The notes under the pieces were generated by a model that saw only the letters and a list, made by a program, of their open reading frames with translations, ran no database searches and was not told the DNA's origin. DNA of 64,000 nt, taken from positions 60,299,392 to 60,363,391 of the forward strand of contig CM055101.1 of assembly GCA_029204225.1 (NCBI GenBank). Direction: 5' to 3'. The DNA comes from Diphasiastrum complanatum (lineage: Eukaryota; Streptophyta; Lycopodiopsida; Lycopodiales; Lycopodiaceae). Made by a program: the position numbers and the translations under genes. Below are positions 15,801 to 28,785 of this stretch, piece after piece. Within the stretch, counting starts at the first letter, position 1; each line of letters opens with the position of its first letter.

Positions 15801-18800
15801 CGAGTCCTAAAAGCTGTTTTCGAGACATCTTCCGATTTTATACGGACTTCATGATATCCCGATCTGAGGTCTATTTTGCTGAAAAATTTAGCCCCGTCAA
15901 GTTGGTCAAACAACTCGTCTGCCCGAGGCATAGGGTATTTATTCTTAATTGTGACTTTATTGAGGGCTCTGTAATCTACGCAAAGACGCATAGATCCCTC
16001 TTTCTTTTTCACCAATAGGACTGGTGAGGCCCATGGTGAACTACTGGTCTGAATTTGGCCTTTCCCAAGATAATCTGTTAACTGCCTAGTTATTTCTTCA
16101 TCCTCTGTTCGGCTGACCCGATACGGAGGTTTAGAAACAGGTGCTGTACCTGGTACTAGGTTTATTACATGATCTACCTCTCTGCTAGGTGGTAAACCAT
16201 GTGGCAAATCTTCAGGAAAAACATCTTTAAATTTAGACAATAAAGTTTCTAATTTATTGATTTTCTGCTGAATAGAACTGGAAATAGAAACTTCAGGAAT
16301 AAACGAAAAGTCACATAAGAATACCTGATGGTCTTCGTCTCCGATTAGCTGACAGAGCTCTGAACTGCAGACCATAGGACTATTGGGAACATCATGCTCC
16401 CCATGCAACTGGATCTCTCGGCCTTTATGCTGAAAGCTAAGGGTGTTCTAGTTACGAAAAGAGCCACAGCTGATCTAGAATTAAGCTATGAAAGCATCAC
16501 ATAAGCAAGACTTAACCCTAGAAAGCAGGAAAGAGAGAGATTAAGGAGGCTAAAGAGAGAGATCAATATCATCAGCTGAATGACAAATGACACAGTTTCC
16601 CTACTTATAGCCAAGAGGAAGCCCTAAAAGGAAGCTTCCAGTGGCTAGGGCCCAACTGGGAGGGATAATAGTGCGCCCTCCAAGAAGGCCCCCACTCTCC
16701 AGTAATATGTCCAAATGGCCTAATAATGAATAATAAGGCCAAAGGCCAACCATATAGTCTGAATGTCACTAATGAATAAAAAAGGGCCCAAGGCCTGCTC
16801 ATGCATAAAGTAAAGTAACTGTAAATGTAAATGGACGCGGCGAATGTAATGAGCCGAGTCCATCTCCCCGACACAAAAAAAAGACCCAACTGCCGAAAAG
16901 ATAACCGGATCAAGTAGCAGCAAGCCCTGGTGCATCAACAGCTAGAGGAACATCTGATGTAGAGGAATCAACAAGTGCAGCAAGAGCACGAGCCTAATCC
17001 GCAAGTAATGGTGTATGATAAAACACATCAATAGGCTCCCATGTAGCCTCCTCAATAGGACGACCATCCCACTGGACCAAAAATTGAATCTGCTGGCGGC
17101 GTCGACTATGGTATAGACGGACCTGTAATATAGCAGCAGGTAAAAATGGAAATAGCTCTGGAGCAGTAGGAAACTCAGCATCACAAGGAGCGTCATCCTC
17201 AATAGCAGCACGTAATAAACTGACATGGAATACATCACAGGCGCGTGTGGAAGCAGGAAGCTGTAAGCGATATGTAACTGGACTAAGAACCTCCACAATG
17301 CGATAAGGCCCATAATAACGTGGTGCAAGCTTCTCAGTAGAAGCATGGCCCTGGACAAAATGATGATGTGCAAACCGTAAGCGTAGATAAACCATATCTT
17401 CAAGCTGAAACTCAACATGGCGGCGGTGACGATCAACTGAGGTCTGATAACGCTGCTGAACATGCTGTAAATGAGAACTGGCCCGAGTAATAAGCTCTCG
17501 AGCACCTGATAGAAAAGATGCAAGTGTAACAGGTGTATCCTCATGAGGAAGAGGAATGCCAGGTAAAAGAGGTGCATAGCCATGAGATAATTATAAATGG
17601 AGAGACACTTGTGCTGGTACTAACAGAGCTATTATAGCTATACTCTGCTAAACATAAATGCTGATCCCAATCCTTCCCTGAAGGAGTAACAAAATGGCGT
17701 AAATAATCCTCAAGGATCCTGTTAAGGACCTCAGACTGCCCATCAGAAGTAGAATGATAAGCAGAACCCATAAAAAGCTGAACATCCAAAATACGCATAA
17801 GCTCTGTCCAGAATATAGATGTAAACTTACTATCCCGATCAGAAAGGATAGTACGAGGAAATCCATGCAGGCGGAAAATCTCTGATAGGAACAAACGTGC
17901 ACACTGCTCTGCTATGATAGTACTGCGAACTGGGATAAAATGTGCCTGTTTCGAGAACCTATCAACTACCACCATACATGAATCGTGACCATGCTGGGTA
18001 TGGGGAAGGCCAAGGATAAAGTCCATAGATATATCAGTCCACTGGCGATGAGGAATAGGCCAACTCTGGAGCAAACCAGCAGATTTAGAACGGGAGTACT
18101 TATTACGAAGACAGAAAGGGCAGGTACGAATAAGTATAGCAAGCTCAAATCGAAGAGAGGGCCAATAAAAATGGTCTTTGAGACGAGCATAAGACTTCTG
18201 AAAACCAAAGTGACCCCCAACAGGAGAGGAATGAGCATCCGACAACAACTGGGAACGGATACCCAAAGAACTAGGGATACAAAGAGAATCATAATGATAA
18301 AGACGATTGTCAATAATGGAGTAAACCTGATGAGGACTGGACGAAACAGGTGGGGCAGAACTATAAACATCACGAAAATCAGAACATGTAAGGTATGCTG
18401 CAGGTAGAGCATCAAACCATGGAGGAATAGTAGAAACGAGTGTATTTAACAAAGCTGGAAGACGAGATAATGCATCAGCAGCAGTGTGAGCACGACCAGG
18501 ACGATACAATATGGAGAAATTAAAAGACTGTAAAAATTGCAACCAACGAAATTGACGATCACTAAGGTCACGTTGAGAAAACAGATAACGTAAAGACTGG
18601 TGATCAGTAATAATGTCAAATGGGACTCGATACAGATAATGACGCTACTTCTTAAGAGCATAGATAATAGTAAGAAACTCTTTCTCATGCACAGAATAAC
18701 GTTGCTCATAAGAGCGAAGACGACGCGACTCATAAGCAATAATACATTGTGACTGGCGAAGTAAAGCACCCAAACCAGCATTACTAGCATCAGTCTCAAC

Positions 18801-21800
18801 AAGAAACTTCTGACCAAACTGTGGTAAACACATAACGGCAGCATCAACAACAGCACGACGAAGAGTATCAAACGTTGTCTGACAATCAGGAGTCCACAGA
18901 AAAAGTACTAGACTTCTTCAAAAGTGCATGAAAAGGAGCTGCGATAGTGGCAAAATGAGGAACTGGACGACGAAGGTGAGTGGCTAACCCAAGAAACATA
19001 CGAACATGATGAATATCAGTAGGTATAGCTGGACGGCCTGAACCTTATGAGGGTCCAGACGAATGTGACCAATACAAATAAGAAAACCAAGAAACTCGAT
19101 CTCAGAAACAGCAAAAGAACATTTAGACAACTTAGCAAATAACTGGTGGTGTACAAGTAACTGAAAAACCGAGGAAAGATGGGCAACATGCTCAGCAAGA
19201 GACTGACTAAAAATAAGAATATCATCAAAATAAACCAAGACACAATGACCAAGAAGCGGACGTAAGACGTTATTCATCACATTCTGGAACGTAGGAGGGC
19301 CATTAGTAACACCAAAAGGAAGCACACGAAATTCATATAAACCAAGATGAGTACGGAAAGCAGTCTTATGTTCGTCAGAAGGGTGCATCCTGATTTGGTA
19401 ATATCCAGAACGAAGGTCTATCTTGGAAAAGATTTTAGAGGTACCGAGCTGGTCAAAGAGGTCAAACCAGAGTACTAAAAGTTGATGTATGAAAACAGCT
19501 TGATAATACAAAGGCGTTTGGTACCATCTTTCTTATTAATAAGGAGAACAGGAGCACCAAAAGGGCTGTGACTAGGAACAATGAGACCCTGATCCAACAA
19601 GGCAGTGATATGGAGCTCAAGCTCATCACGCTCAGATCGAGACATACGATAAGGGGGACGGGAGGGAGGAGCAGAACCAGGACGCAAGTCAATATGATGG
19701 TTCACGTCACGTAATGGTGGTAGCGTCGTAGGTTCTGAAAAGACAAAAGCATACTAATGTAATAAGTCAGAAATCACCTGAGGAACAACTGCTGGTGTAG
19801 AAACTGGAGGAACTGGTACTGCCCGCTGAACACATAATAAGGCAGAACAATGAGCCTTCGGCAGGCTGCGAATAAGCTGCTTCCCAGTAATCAACTGGAA
19901 GTCTCCCTGAGAATCAATGCCCACAAGTGAGTGTGCAACTGCATCATGTACAAATGTCAATGTCTGCTGTGTCAAGTCCAGTGTAACGGCTCCAAGAGAT
20001 GCAAACCAATCAGCACCAAGGATAAGATCATAACGCTCCATAGGGATAATGTAAAGATCTGCCTGTCCAGAGAAATCTCCAATGCGGTATGGTAAACGTT
20101 GAAACATCTGAGAACTAGGAAAAGAATGAGAACTGGCACAACTGTGAGAGGCTGGGAAGCAGGAACAGGTGAAGCACGGATCCGACTAGTGATATAACTG
20201 CTAATAAAAGAATGAGTGCTACCAGTATCAACTAAAGCAATATACTCTCGACCTGTAATACGCACACGTAACCAAAGGGAGCGAGGACCAGGACGCCCTG
20301 TCCAAGTAGCATAGGCAAGCTGAGCATGGCAAGTAGCAGGAAGTAAATCAGGGGAAGGCTCAGAGGATAAGTCAGGCTCATCAGAAATATGAATGTAGAT
20401 ATCGGAATCATCTGGAGTAGTGCCCTCATGGTAAAAAACAGCAGTAGTAGTAGGGAGAGGCTGGCGGCAATCACGGGCAAGATGGTCAGGACTCTTACAA
20501 CGAAAGCAAAGACGCTTCTGCTGAAGATCAGCGAACTCTGCAGACGTGTAACGTCGGACAAAAACAGGTCGAGGAGTCGGAGGACGAGGAGGCGAAGGGG
20601 CAATGGAGAGAGCTGGAACAGAAGGGGCCGGTGTAGGGGTGAACGTAGCGGGAAAAGATGAAGCAGAAGGACGGGGTCGGGAGAAGCGGGAAGGAAGGGT
20701 GTCAGAGTACTTATGCTGTAAAGTACTGGCAAGAGACATCGCCTCAACAAGTGTGGTAGGACGGAAGGAAGAAACATCATAACGTAAAGCACCACGAAGC
20801 CCAGCAATGTAACGAGAAATAAGCTCACTGGGCTGTAGATCTGTGAAAAGATAAGAAAGCTCTATAAACTGATCTGTATAAGAAGCAAGATCACTGGTCT
20901 GAGTGAGACTACAGAATGTATCACGTTCGCAGTCAAGCCACTAAGGATCAATCATAGCATGGCGGAGGTCACGGCGAAAAGTATGCCATACATGGAGCCC
21001 TTCCTGATCAGGATCAACTCTATAAACTCGCCACCACGTGGCGGCACATCCATCTAAATCTAAAGCAGCCAACTGGATCTTCTGAGGATCAGTCTTGGGG
21101 TAAATCTGAAAATATGTGTCAAGCTTAGCAAACCAATTCGCTAATAAGTTCCCGTCGGAGGAACCGGAATAGGTAGCAAGCTGTACCCTATCACGAAAGT
21201 CTCGAGGAAAGTGTGGCTCAGGAAGGGGGGGACGAGGAAAGAAACTAGGAGGTGGGTTAGATGGAATGAACGGTCCACCACCAGGCTGACTAGCAGAAGA
21301 AGATGGAAATCCAAATGGAGGGGGAGTCCCAAATGTAGGAAAAATAGGAGCTTTACCAGGACCATGAGGTTGTAAAGAATCAATCTGTGACTGCATAGTA
21401 GCAAAGCCGGTCATAACTGAATCGAAGCGAAGAACGAGGCCAGAAAGGATCTCATCCATGCGACGAAACTGATCGGATAAGGTTTCCTGAGTAGTCTCAC
21501 TCGGGGTAGGTGAATGTGCCATAATGATAGTGGAAGGAATAGACGAAAACTTGAGGGAGCGGACTCTTGTCGTCACCCCAAATTAGCCTATTACAACCAA
21601 TATTATCACAACTGAAAAAAAACAGACAGCAATGAACAATGGAGAAGCTGTAAAAATGCGCTGGACAGCCAGGGATACAATGTGAATTTGAAAGAGTAAA
21701 CGGAGTCAGAATTCCTAAAAATGTGGTGGAGAATGAGCGCGCGACAGCCTTTTGATAAGCTGTAAAAGATGGCTGGAATTGGAGAAAAAAAAAGGCAAAA

Positions 21801-24800
21801 GTGACAAGTTGGGAGTGCTGAAGCAGCGATTTACAGGTTGAAGAATTTTAGCTGTTTGGAATAGCAAATGATGTCGGAATTGGGTAGTTTTTAATTGAGG
21901 ATGGGTGTTGGACAGTCAGGGAACTAACTGTGGAAGATGGCTGCAAACTGGAAAAATATCAGACGAAAGTGATAGGTCGGAAGGCAGGGACAGCGATGGA
22001 AAGGAAGAGGAGGAGCGCTGGGCAGCAAAGAAAAGAGGGGACAAAACAGGGGGAACGCTGGGCAGGAAGGAGTGAAAGTGATGGAGGAGCAAGGCAAGGC
22101 AGCAAAGAAAAAATTCCAGATTGTGCTCAGAAAAGTGCTCTGATACCAAGTTACGAATAGAGCCACAGCTGATCTAGAATTAAGCTATGAAAGCATCACA
22201 TAAGCAAGACTTAACCCTAGAAAGCAGGAAAGAGAGAGATTAAGGAGGCTAAAGAGAGAGATCAATATCATCAGCTGAATGACAAATGACACAGTTTCCC
22301 TACTTATAGCCAAGAGGAAGCCCTAAAAGGAAGCTTCCAGTGGCTAGGGCCCAACTGGGAGGGATAATAGTGCGCCCTCCAAGAAGGGCCCCACTCTCCA
22401 ATAATATGTCCAAATGGCCTAATAATGAATAATAAGGCCAAAGGCCAACCATATAGTCTGAATGTCACTAATGAATAAAAAAGGGCCCCAGGCCTGCTTA
22501 TGCATAAAGTAAAGTAACTGTAAATGTAAATGGACGCGGCGAATGTAATGAGCCGAGTCCATAACTTTCTCCTGATAGTTTCTGTGGAGGGAAGGTCCTA
22601 AACTGTAGAGCCAATCTCTCCCGAGAACAATATCTGTTCGATCCAGGTGCATTATCTGAAAGTTTATTTCATCTTGGTACCCCTGAATACCAAGATTTAA
22701 CTTACTTACCATAATTTCCCATATTTTTTTATCTTCACCCTTAGCTAATGAAACTATGTACCTATGCTGACTAGGTACTTCTGGTAGTTTAAGCTTTTTA
22801 ACCAGGGTGTAGTTGATGAAATTATGGGTTGCCCCATCATCAACCATAACTCTTACTGACTGGTTACCAACTTTCCCATGCATACGTACTAGGTCATGCG
22901 GCCCAAAGCTGAAGGGTCTCGCTAGCATTGCAGAGGTCAGCTGGCAACAATGTTCATGATCTTCATGATACACTTTGATCTCGGAAGCTGCCGAGTCACT
23001 GGGGAAACATACAGTCTGAACAAGATGAACTTGTTTTTTATCTTTCTTATCTTTTTTAGTGAAAGGCCCCTTGGGACACTGTCTGACTGTGTGTCCCTTG
23101 CCCATACACACAAAGCACAAACGTTCTTGTTTGGCTTTCTCAAAATCATCTGGTTTTAAGGGCTGTATGAGTAAAGGGCGTTTCTGAGGAGCTTCACCTT
23201 TAAATTTATCTTGGTTCTTTCTTTTTAAAAATTTCTTTTTAAATTGAAAGTCTTTCTGAGGAGGCTACTGTCTCGCCCTCTTCCTACCCACTGAATCATC
23301 ATAGATTTGAGCATATCTGAGAGCTTGCTCAAGGGTAGTAGGCGAGTTTCTCAGGACCTCTACTTTATATTCATCTTTAAGGCCACGGACAAATCCCCTG
23401 ATTTTCTGATAATCATCCATATTTTTAATCTTTAAAATTGCTTCTCGATACTGCGAGATATATTGGATGAGGGATTTATCCATTACTGTTCTTTCCCAGG
23501 CTTCCCAGGCTCTATCCAGTTCATTTTCTGGTAGAAATTCTCTTAGCGCCATCATACTGTCTTCGCGTTGCATTGATCGCTTCCGCCCCTGCTATTGCTA
23601 TTTCGGCCTTTGTTGTGGTTTTTCCAGCCTTCCGCCTCCTATCGCACTCACGATCACCTCTGCCTTCTTTCCCCAGTTCCTTCAACAGAAATGGTGCATT
23701 CCAACCTTGCCGATCTATGGGACGAGGTGGACATTGTCAGACGGGTTCCCAACAAGTCCAACAAAGTTATGGACTTGGCTCATTACATTCGCCGCGTCCA
23801 TTCTTTTATTGTTATTATGCATAAGCAGGCCTAAGGGCCCTTTTTATTCATATACTGGCCTTGGGCCCTATTTGGTTATATTTTTCGGACTTGGTCACAT
23901 TGATTTGGAGTGGGGGTCCTCCTATTGGGAGGGCGCACTATTTTCCCTCCAAATCCTTTTCCCTCCCTTTTTTGAATCCTCCATTTGATTCAGGGAGAGG
24001 GTATAAGTAGGGCAACATTGTTATCCTTTATTCAGTTTATGATGATTGCTCCTCTTTTAGCCTCCTTAAGCATTCTCTTCCTACTTTCTAGCTTAAGTCC
24101 TGCTTTCTAACATAGCTAGTGAATCTTAGCTTGTAACTTGGTATCAGAGCACTTTCCTGCAGATTGGTGGAGGCTGTCCAGCGCCCTACCACCCATCACT
24201 TTCATCAATTTTCCTCCGTCAACCTTCTTGCAGATTGGTGGAGGTTGTCCAGTGCCCTACCACCCATCACTTTCATCGATTTTTCTCCGTCATTTTTGCA
24301 GATTGGTGGTGGCTGTCCAGCGCCCTACTGCCCATCCCTTTCGACAATTTCTTCATCATTTTTTGCAGTTTTGGTGGAGGCTGTCCAGCACCTTGCTAAC
24401 CCATCACTTTCGTCGATTTTCAGATTTTCATTGTTTTTGCAAATTTGGTAGCTATTGCCCAGCGCCCTACTACCTCATCATTTTCGACACTTTTCGTCAC
24501 CGATTTGCTGTCCATTTTTTATATTATTTCGAGGCTGTCCAGCGCCCTACTACCATCTCATTTTCAGCGGTAACCCATCACTTTCGTCGATTTTTTCGAC
24601 AGATTTTCATCTCTTTAGCAAATTTGATAGCTATTGCCCAGCACCCTACTACCTCATCATTTTTGACACTTTTCGTCACCGATTTTGCTGTCCATTTTTT
24701 ATATTGACTGGAGGCTATCTAGCGCCCTACTACCGTCTCATTTTCAGCGGTTCTTTTCACCGACTTGCTATCCGTTTCGGCTATTGATTGGAGGCTGTTC

Positions 24801-27800
24801 GGCACCTTACTTCAGCACCTTTTTTCAGCCTATTCTTCAGCATATTGTGGATCTTGGTAGTTGCTGCCCAGTGCCCTATTATCTTCAGCTTTTACCTCTC
24901 TTTGTTGGCACTACCGAGTGAACGACGGATCAGCACTCACCCAGGTATTGCTTGCGCCCTTTTTGCACTTCCTTTTTGCACCTACTTGCTGTCTTTTCTG
25001 CTCATATACTGCTCTTTCCAGCCCCCTATTCCTGTTCATATTTGTTGCCTCCCACCCTCCTCTGTCCATTTTTCCATTTTGTTAAAAACCCTCTAGTTTC
25101 TCAGCCCCTCATTTTCTGATTATTATCCATCTTGATTGACTGTTTACGTGCCATTTTTGGTGATTTCAGAAGTTAGACTAAGTTGGGGTGACGACAAACG
25201 TCCTCTCACTCAGGTTTTTGTCTCTTCCTTAGTCCCTATGGCGACTTCTTCATTAGAAGCAGACGGCCTATTGCAGCCAGGGTTTAAGGTTTAGGGTCCA
25301 GGGATGAAGTTGTACAATAAGTAATTAATAAGCTATTGGGGTTCATCTAGGGAGAAACTGATCTCATCCTACAAGACATAGTAGTGTGTGGGCTTAGGGT
25401 TTAGGGTTTGGAGCATAAGTAATTAGTAAGTTGTTGAAGTTCATCTGGGGAGAAACCGATCTCATCCTATAAGACATAGCAGTGTGTAGGTTTAGGGTTT
25501 AGGGTTTAGAGCATAAGTAATTAGTAAAGCTGTTGAAGTTCACCGGGGGAAAAACTGATCTCATCCTATAAGACATAGTAGTGTATAGGTTTAGGGTTTA
25601 GGCTTAGAGAGGCAGGAGTTATTAGGTAAGTTGTTGAAGTTCATCCGGGGAGAAACCGATCTCATCCTATAAGCCATAGTAGTGTGTAGGTTTGGGGTTT
25701 AGGCTTAGAGAGGCAGGATAGTAAACATCACTGGAAAAATTTATCCAAGAAAATTATGTGGTCAAGCATAGCTTGAGCAGCTTGCATAGCTTGATCTTGA
25801 AGTTTGGCTAGCTCCAAGAGCTCTCTGTATCCAGCACCTTTCTGAAAGCTCTTCAAGATCCTTGAACACACTACGTTGGGTCTCAAAATATTTCTCAGCT
25901 TCAAGCCATTCTGCATAGTCTAGCTGCGCTTTTTCTTGGTACTCCAAGACCTTCACTTTCTCGGCAGGAAAATCCACTGATTGGAAACTAGTGGGTGTTG
26001 TCTCTGAAAGCTCACCAAAAACTTTTGACATGGATTTGAAGAAGGCACAATTAATGATGTGGTAAAATCCTTGAGTACATAAAGGCGACGCAACCACTCC
26101 TATCATCTGCATGCATTGGAAGGACCTTTTTGACCATTGCTTTCTTGCAAAACTTCCTGGCCAAATATTCAGATGAATGGGTATTGATCATTGCCCCAAA
26201 AGGAATGCTGCTTCCTTGGGTGTCCGAGTTCAGGAAATGGGCAGTGAAGCCAAACCCCAAACCCTAAACCAGTTTGAAGCCCATAAAATTGCCTTTCAAA
26301 CTGTGTTCTATTTGCAAAACATGCTCAAATTGACTTTCACTTACACTGTCCCTATCATATATCAGGCAACTTCAGTACATGTGCATAATCAAGCACATGT
26401 ACTGAGAAAAATTTTGTCACTTATATTATACGTCCAAACATGCATCTCTACAGAAAGGCCGAGGCATTGTTCTTCTGACTTCACGAGCTGGGAAACCTCT
26501 ACTGTAAGCATCTCCACAGCCTCAAGATCACTTGCAGTTTCAATGTACGTTATATAAAGACACTTACTATTTTGTCTTCAACCTGGAACAAGCTAAAAAG
26601 GCACGAAGGCACTTACAGCTGCAATCGAGGATAAATCGGATCCTGGGGAGCCATGTGATACATCTATTCCAAAGATGATAGTGGGCTGCTTGGAGACTTT
26701 TCCCAAAGATTGTTTGAATTCCAAACTTAAGACGGAGTTGTAGCCCCCACTCTGTAGTAAAGATTAGTGATAAGGATATACACAGTTCATAAGGGACGTA
26801 TTGTAGTGAGCATACATGTCTGGCGTTCACTAGGAGATGTATCCGAACACAAGCAAATATCTGCCAAGACTATGCGGATATATAAATCGAAAAAGTTGAT
26901 TTCATCACACATAAGATCTACGCTGCTGAAACCGGTAACCACATCCACTACCGAAGACGAACATCTGTGTCAGGCATACCATTCTGAGAGGTAAATATGA
27001 AATAACATACCTAGCTAGGGGATGGATCTGAACACAAGCCAATATCTGCCAAGACTATGTGGATATATAAATCTAAGGAGGCTCTTCTTGCCAGAGAGAG
27101 AGATAGCGACAGAGCGAGGGACAGTCTGCTTGTTTAAACTGTTAGAATTGTTTGCTCTTTCAAGCCCATTCGCACTCCATCCCAGTTATGGGAGGCATGG
27201 GCAATGGATAGGTTTTTTGCAAAAAATTTTGGCCCCTTTTTCATTTTTTTTTGACCGAAGGGGGCAGGCAGTCGCCGTCCACCCCTAATAATTGATTCCA
27301 AGGGGGGGTAGGGTTGGGAAAATTATTTTAAATTGTTTTTGGGCATGTGGGAGCGAGTTGGGAGGGGCCTGTATTTTTTTTTTTGGAAAAAACAAAAAAT
27401 TTGCGCCAGGGGTAGACGCGCCCACCCCAAGCACACCCAAACGCGCCCGCGCCCACGCTCGCACCCGGACGCCCTTTCGCGCCCAACCCCTGCTTCCTTA
27501 GATATATATATATATATCATAGGTCCCGCGGTACTAGGTACCGCGGGACCATACTGGTACCGCAATACCATATTGGTCCCGCGATACCAAAAAAAGAAAA
27601 AAAAACAATTTTTTTTGCGAAAATAACACGAGAAAAAATTTAGATTTTTTTTTATTTTTTATTATGGTACTACCCTGGTACTGCGGATCCTAGGGCGGTA
27701 TCATACTGGCGGTACCACTGTTATGGTACCGGCGCGTCCAATTTTTTTCAAAACTTTTTTTTCAAAAACAATAAAAATAAAATACAGGCACCTGCCTACA

Positions 27801-28694
27801 ATGCCCCCCATCCCGAAAGCAAAATAAAAACAATTTATGGCCCCTGTTTTTGACCCGGAATTAATTATCAGAGGGTGCCTGTCACCCACCTGCCCCTTGT
27901 TAAAAAATAGGAAAATAGTACCGAAAAAATTTCCAAAAAAATTTGCAATAGACCTAACCACTGGGCCATGCCTCTCATAACCTCACTATTACTAAACAAC
28001 CATGGCCAGTGAGCAGTTCATAAATTATTACGAACCTTCATTGGGAACTAAGCTCCAAAAAAGCGGCAAAGAAAGATCTGAGAGTGGTTTCGAGTGAAGG
28101 TTTGTATGGCAAACATATTACTGCGCCAAGGTTTAGAAGTGAATGCTCGCCAGAGGATTGGGGAAAGGTGAACGCTCACCAGAAGAGTGACAAGCTCTCA
28201 GGAGCAGAAGTCTTTGGGGGAAATTAGGGCTTAGCAGAAGAGTGACAAGCTATACACTACTGTGACTCGGTTTAGGGGATCGGTTTCTTCCCGAATGAAG
28301 TTATGGCACTACTCCAACTCGCTACAATACGACGTCGAAATTTACAGTACCTGCTCCACGAACCCCCGCGCCTGTATTCCTGGACCATTGATACATTCTA
28401 CGCAGGTTTAAGTGTATGCTGCGAAAGTGCAGCTTTGATGTTGAATCTGCACATACCTGTGGTGCAATGCCTACGACACAATGAGGACGTGGGTGGGGTT
28501 GATGATGTTTATGGATGATGATTATGCTTGTGGCTTGTTTTGATGGTTATGGCTGTGGGGTTGTGGGTTTAGGGTGATTTGTTAGGGTTTGGGGTGTTGT
28601 GTTAACCGTGCCATTTGTTGGGGTGTCGGGTTTAGGGTCTTATGTTAAATGGTTGAACATGATGCATATGTTTTGAATGAGATGTAGATGTGCT

Positions 28695-28785
<91 letters not shown>

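Larger units (their letters stand above)
13439..16449 (-). pseudogene. gypsy element A pol: RT, RNase H, integrase
   Basis: Minus-strand pol of a Ty3/gypsy element, continued on the other side of element E by its gag-protease part (22562-23547). RT and RNase H occupy 15089-16408 and integrase 13764-14633. Between them the frame is broken by stops. The C-terminal end of the polyprotein reaches about 13439, next to the polypurine tract and 3' LTR. Confidence 0.88.
16450..22561 (-). mobile_element. gypsy/chromovirus element E, inserted into element A
   Basis: A 6.1-kb minus-strand LTR retrotransposon with two LTRs of about 413 bp. It lies between the protease part of element A (ends at 22562) and the rest of element A (resumes at 16449). 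Order on the minus strand: 5' LTR, PBS complementary to initiator tRNA-Met, leader, gag, zinc knuckle, protease, RT, RNase H, integrase, chromodomain, polypurine tract, 3' LTR. Coding frames carry several stops and shifts. I could not find a clean 5-bp target duplication. Confidence 0.9.

Noticed and set aside
17985..18407. Long plus-strand frame of 140 codons
   Set aside because: Antisense shadow of the element E integrase on the minus strand.
16450..22561. Five-base target-site duplication for element E
   Set aside because: The flanking five bases on each side do not match under the LTR limits I could define, so none is claimed.
25287..25710. Telomeric array
   Set aside because: TTTAGGG words are only two or three per unit inside a longer repeat, not a continuous heptamer array.
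27701..27961. 86-codon minus-strand frame
   Set aside because: Lies entirely in the right arm of foldback element 1 and has no protein-like composition.
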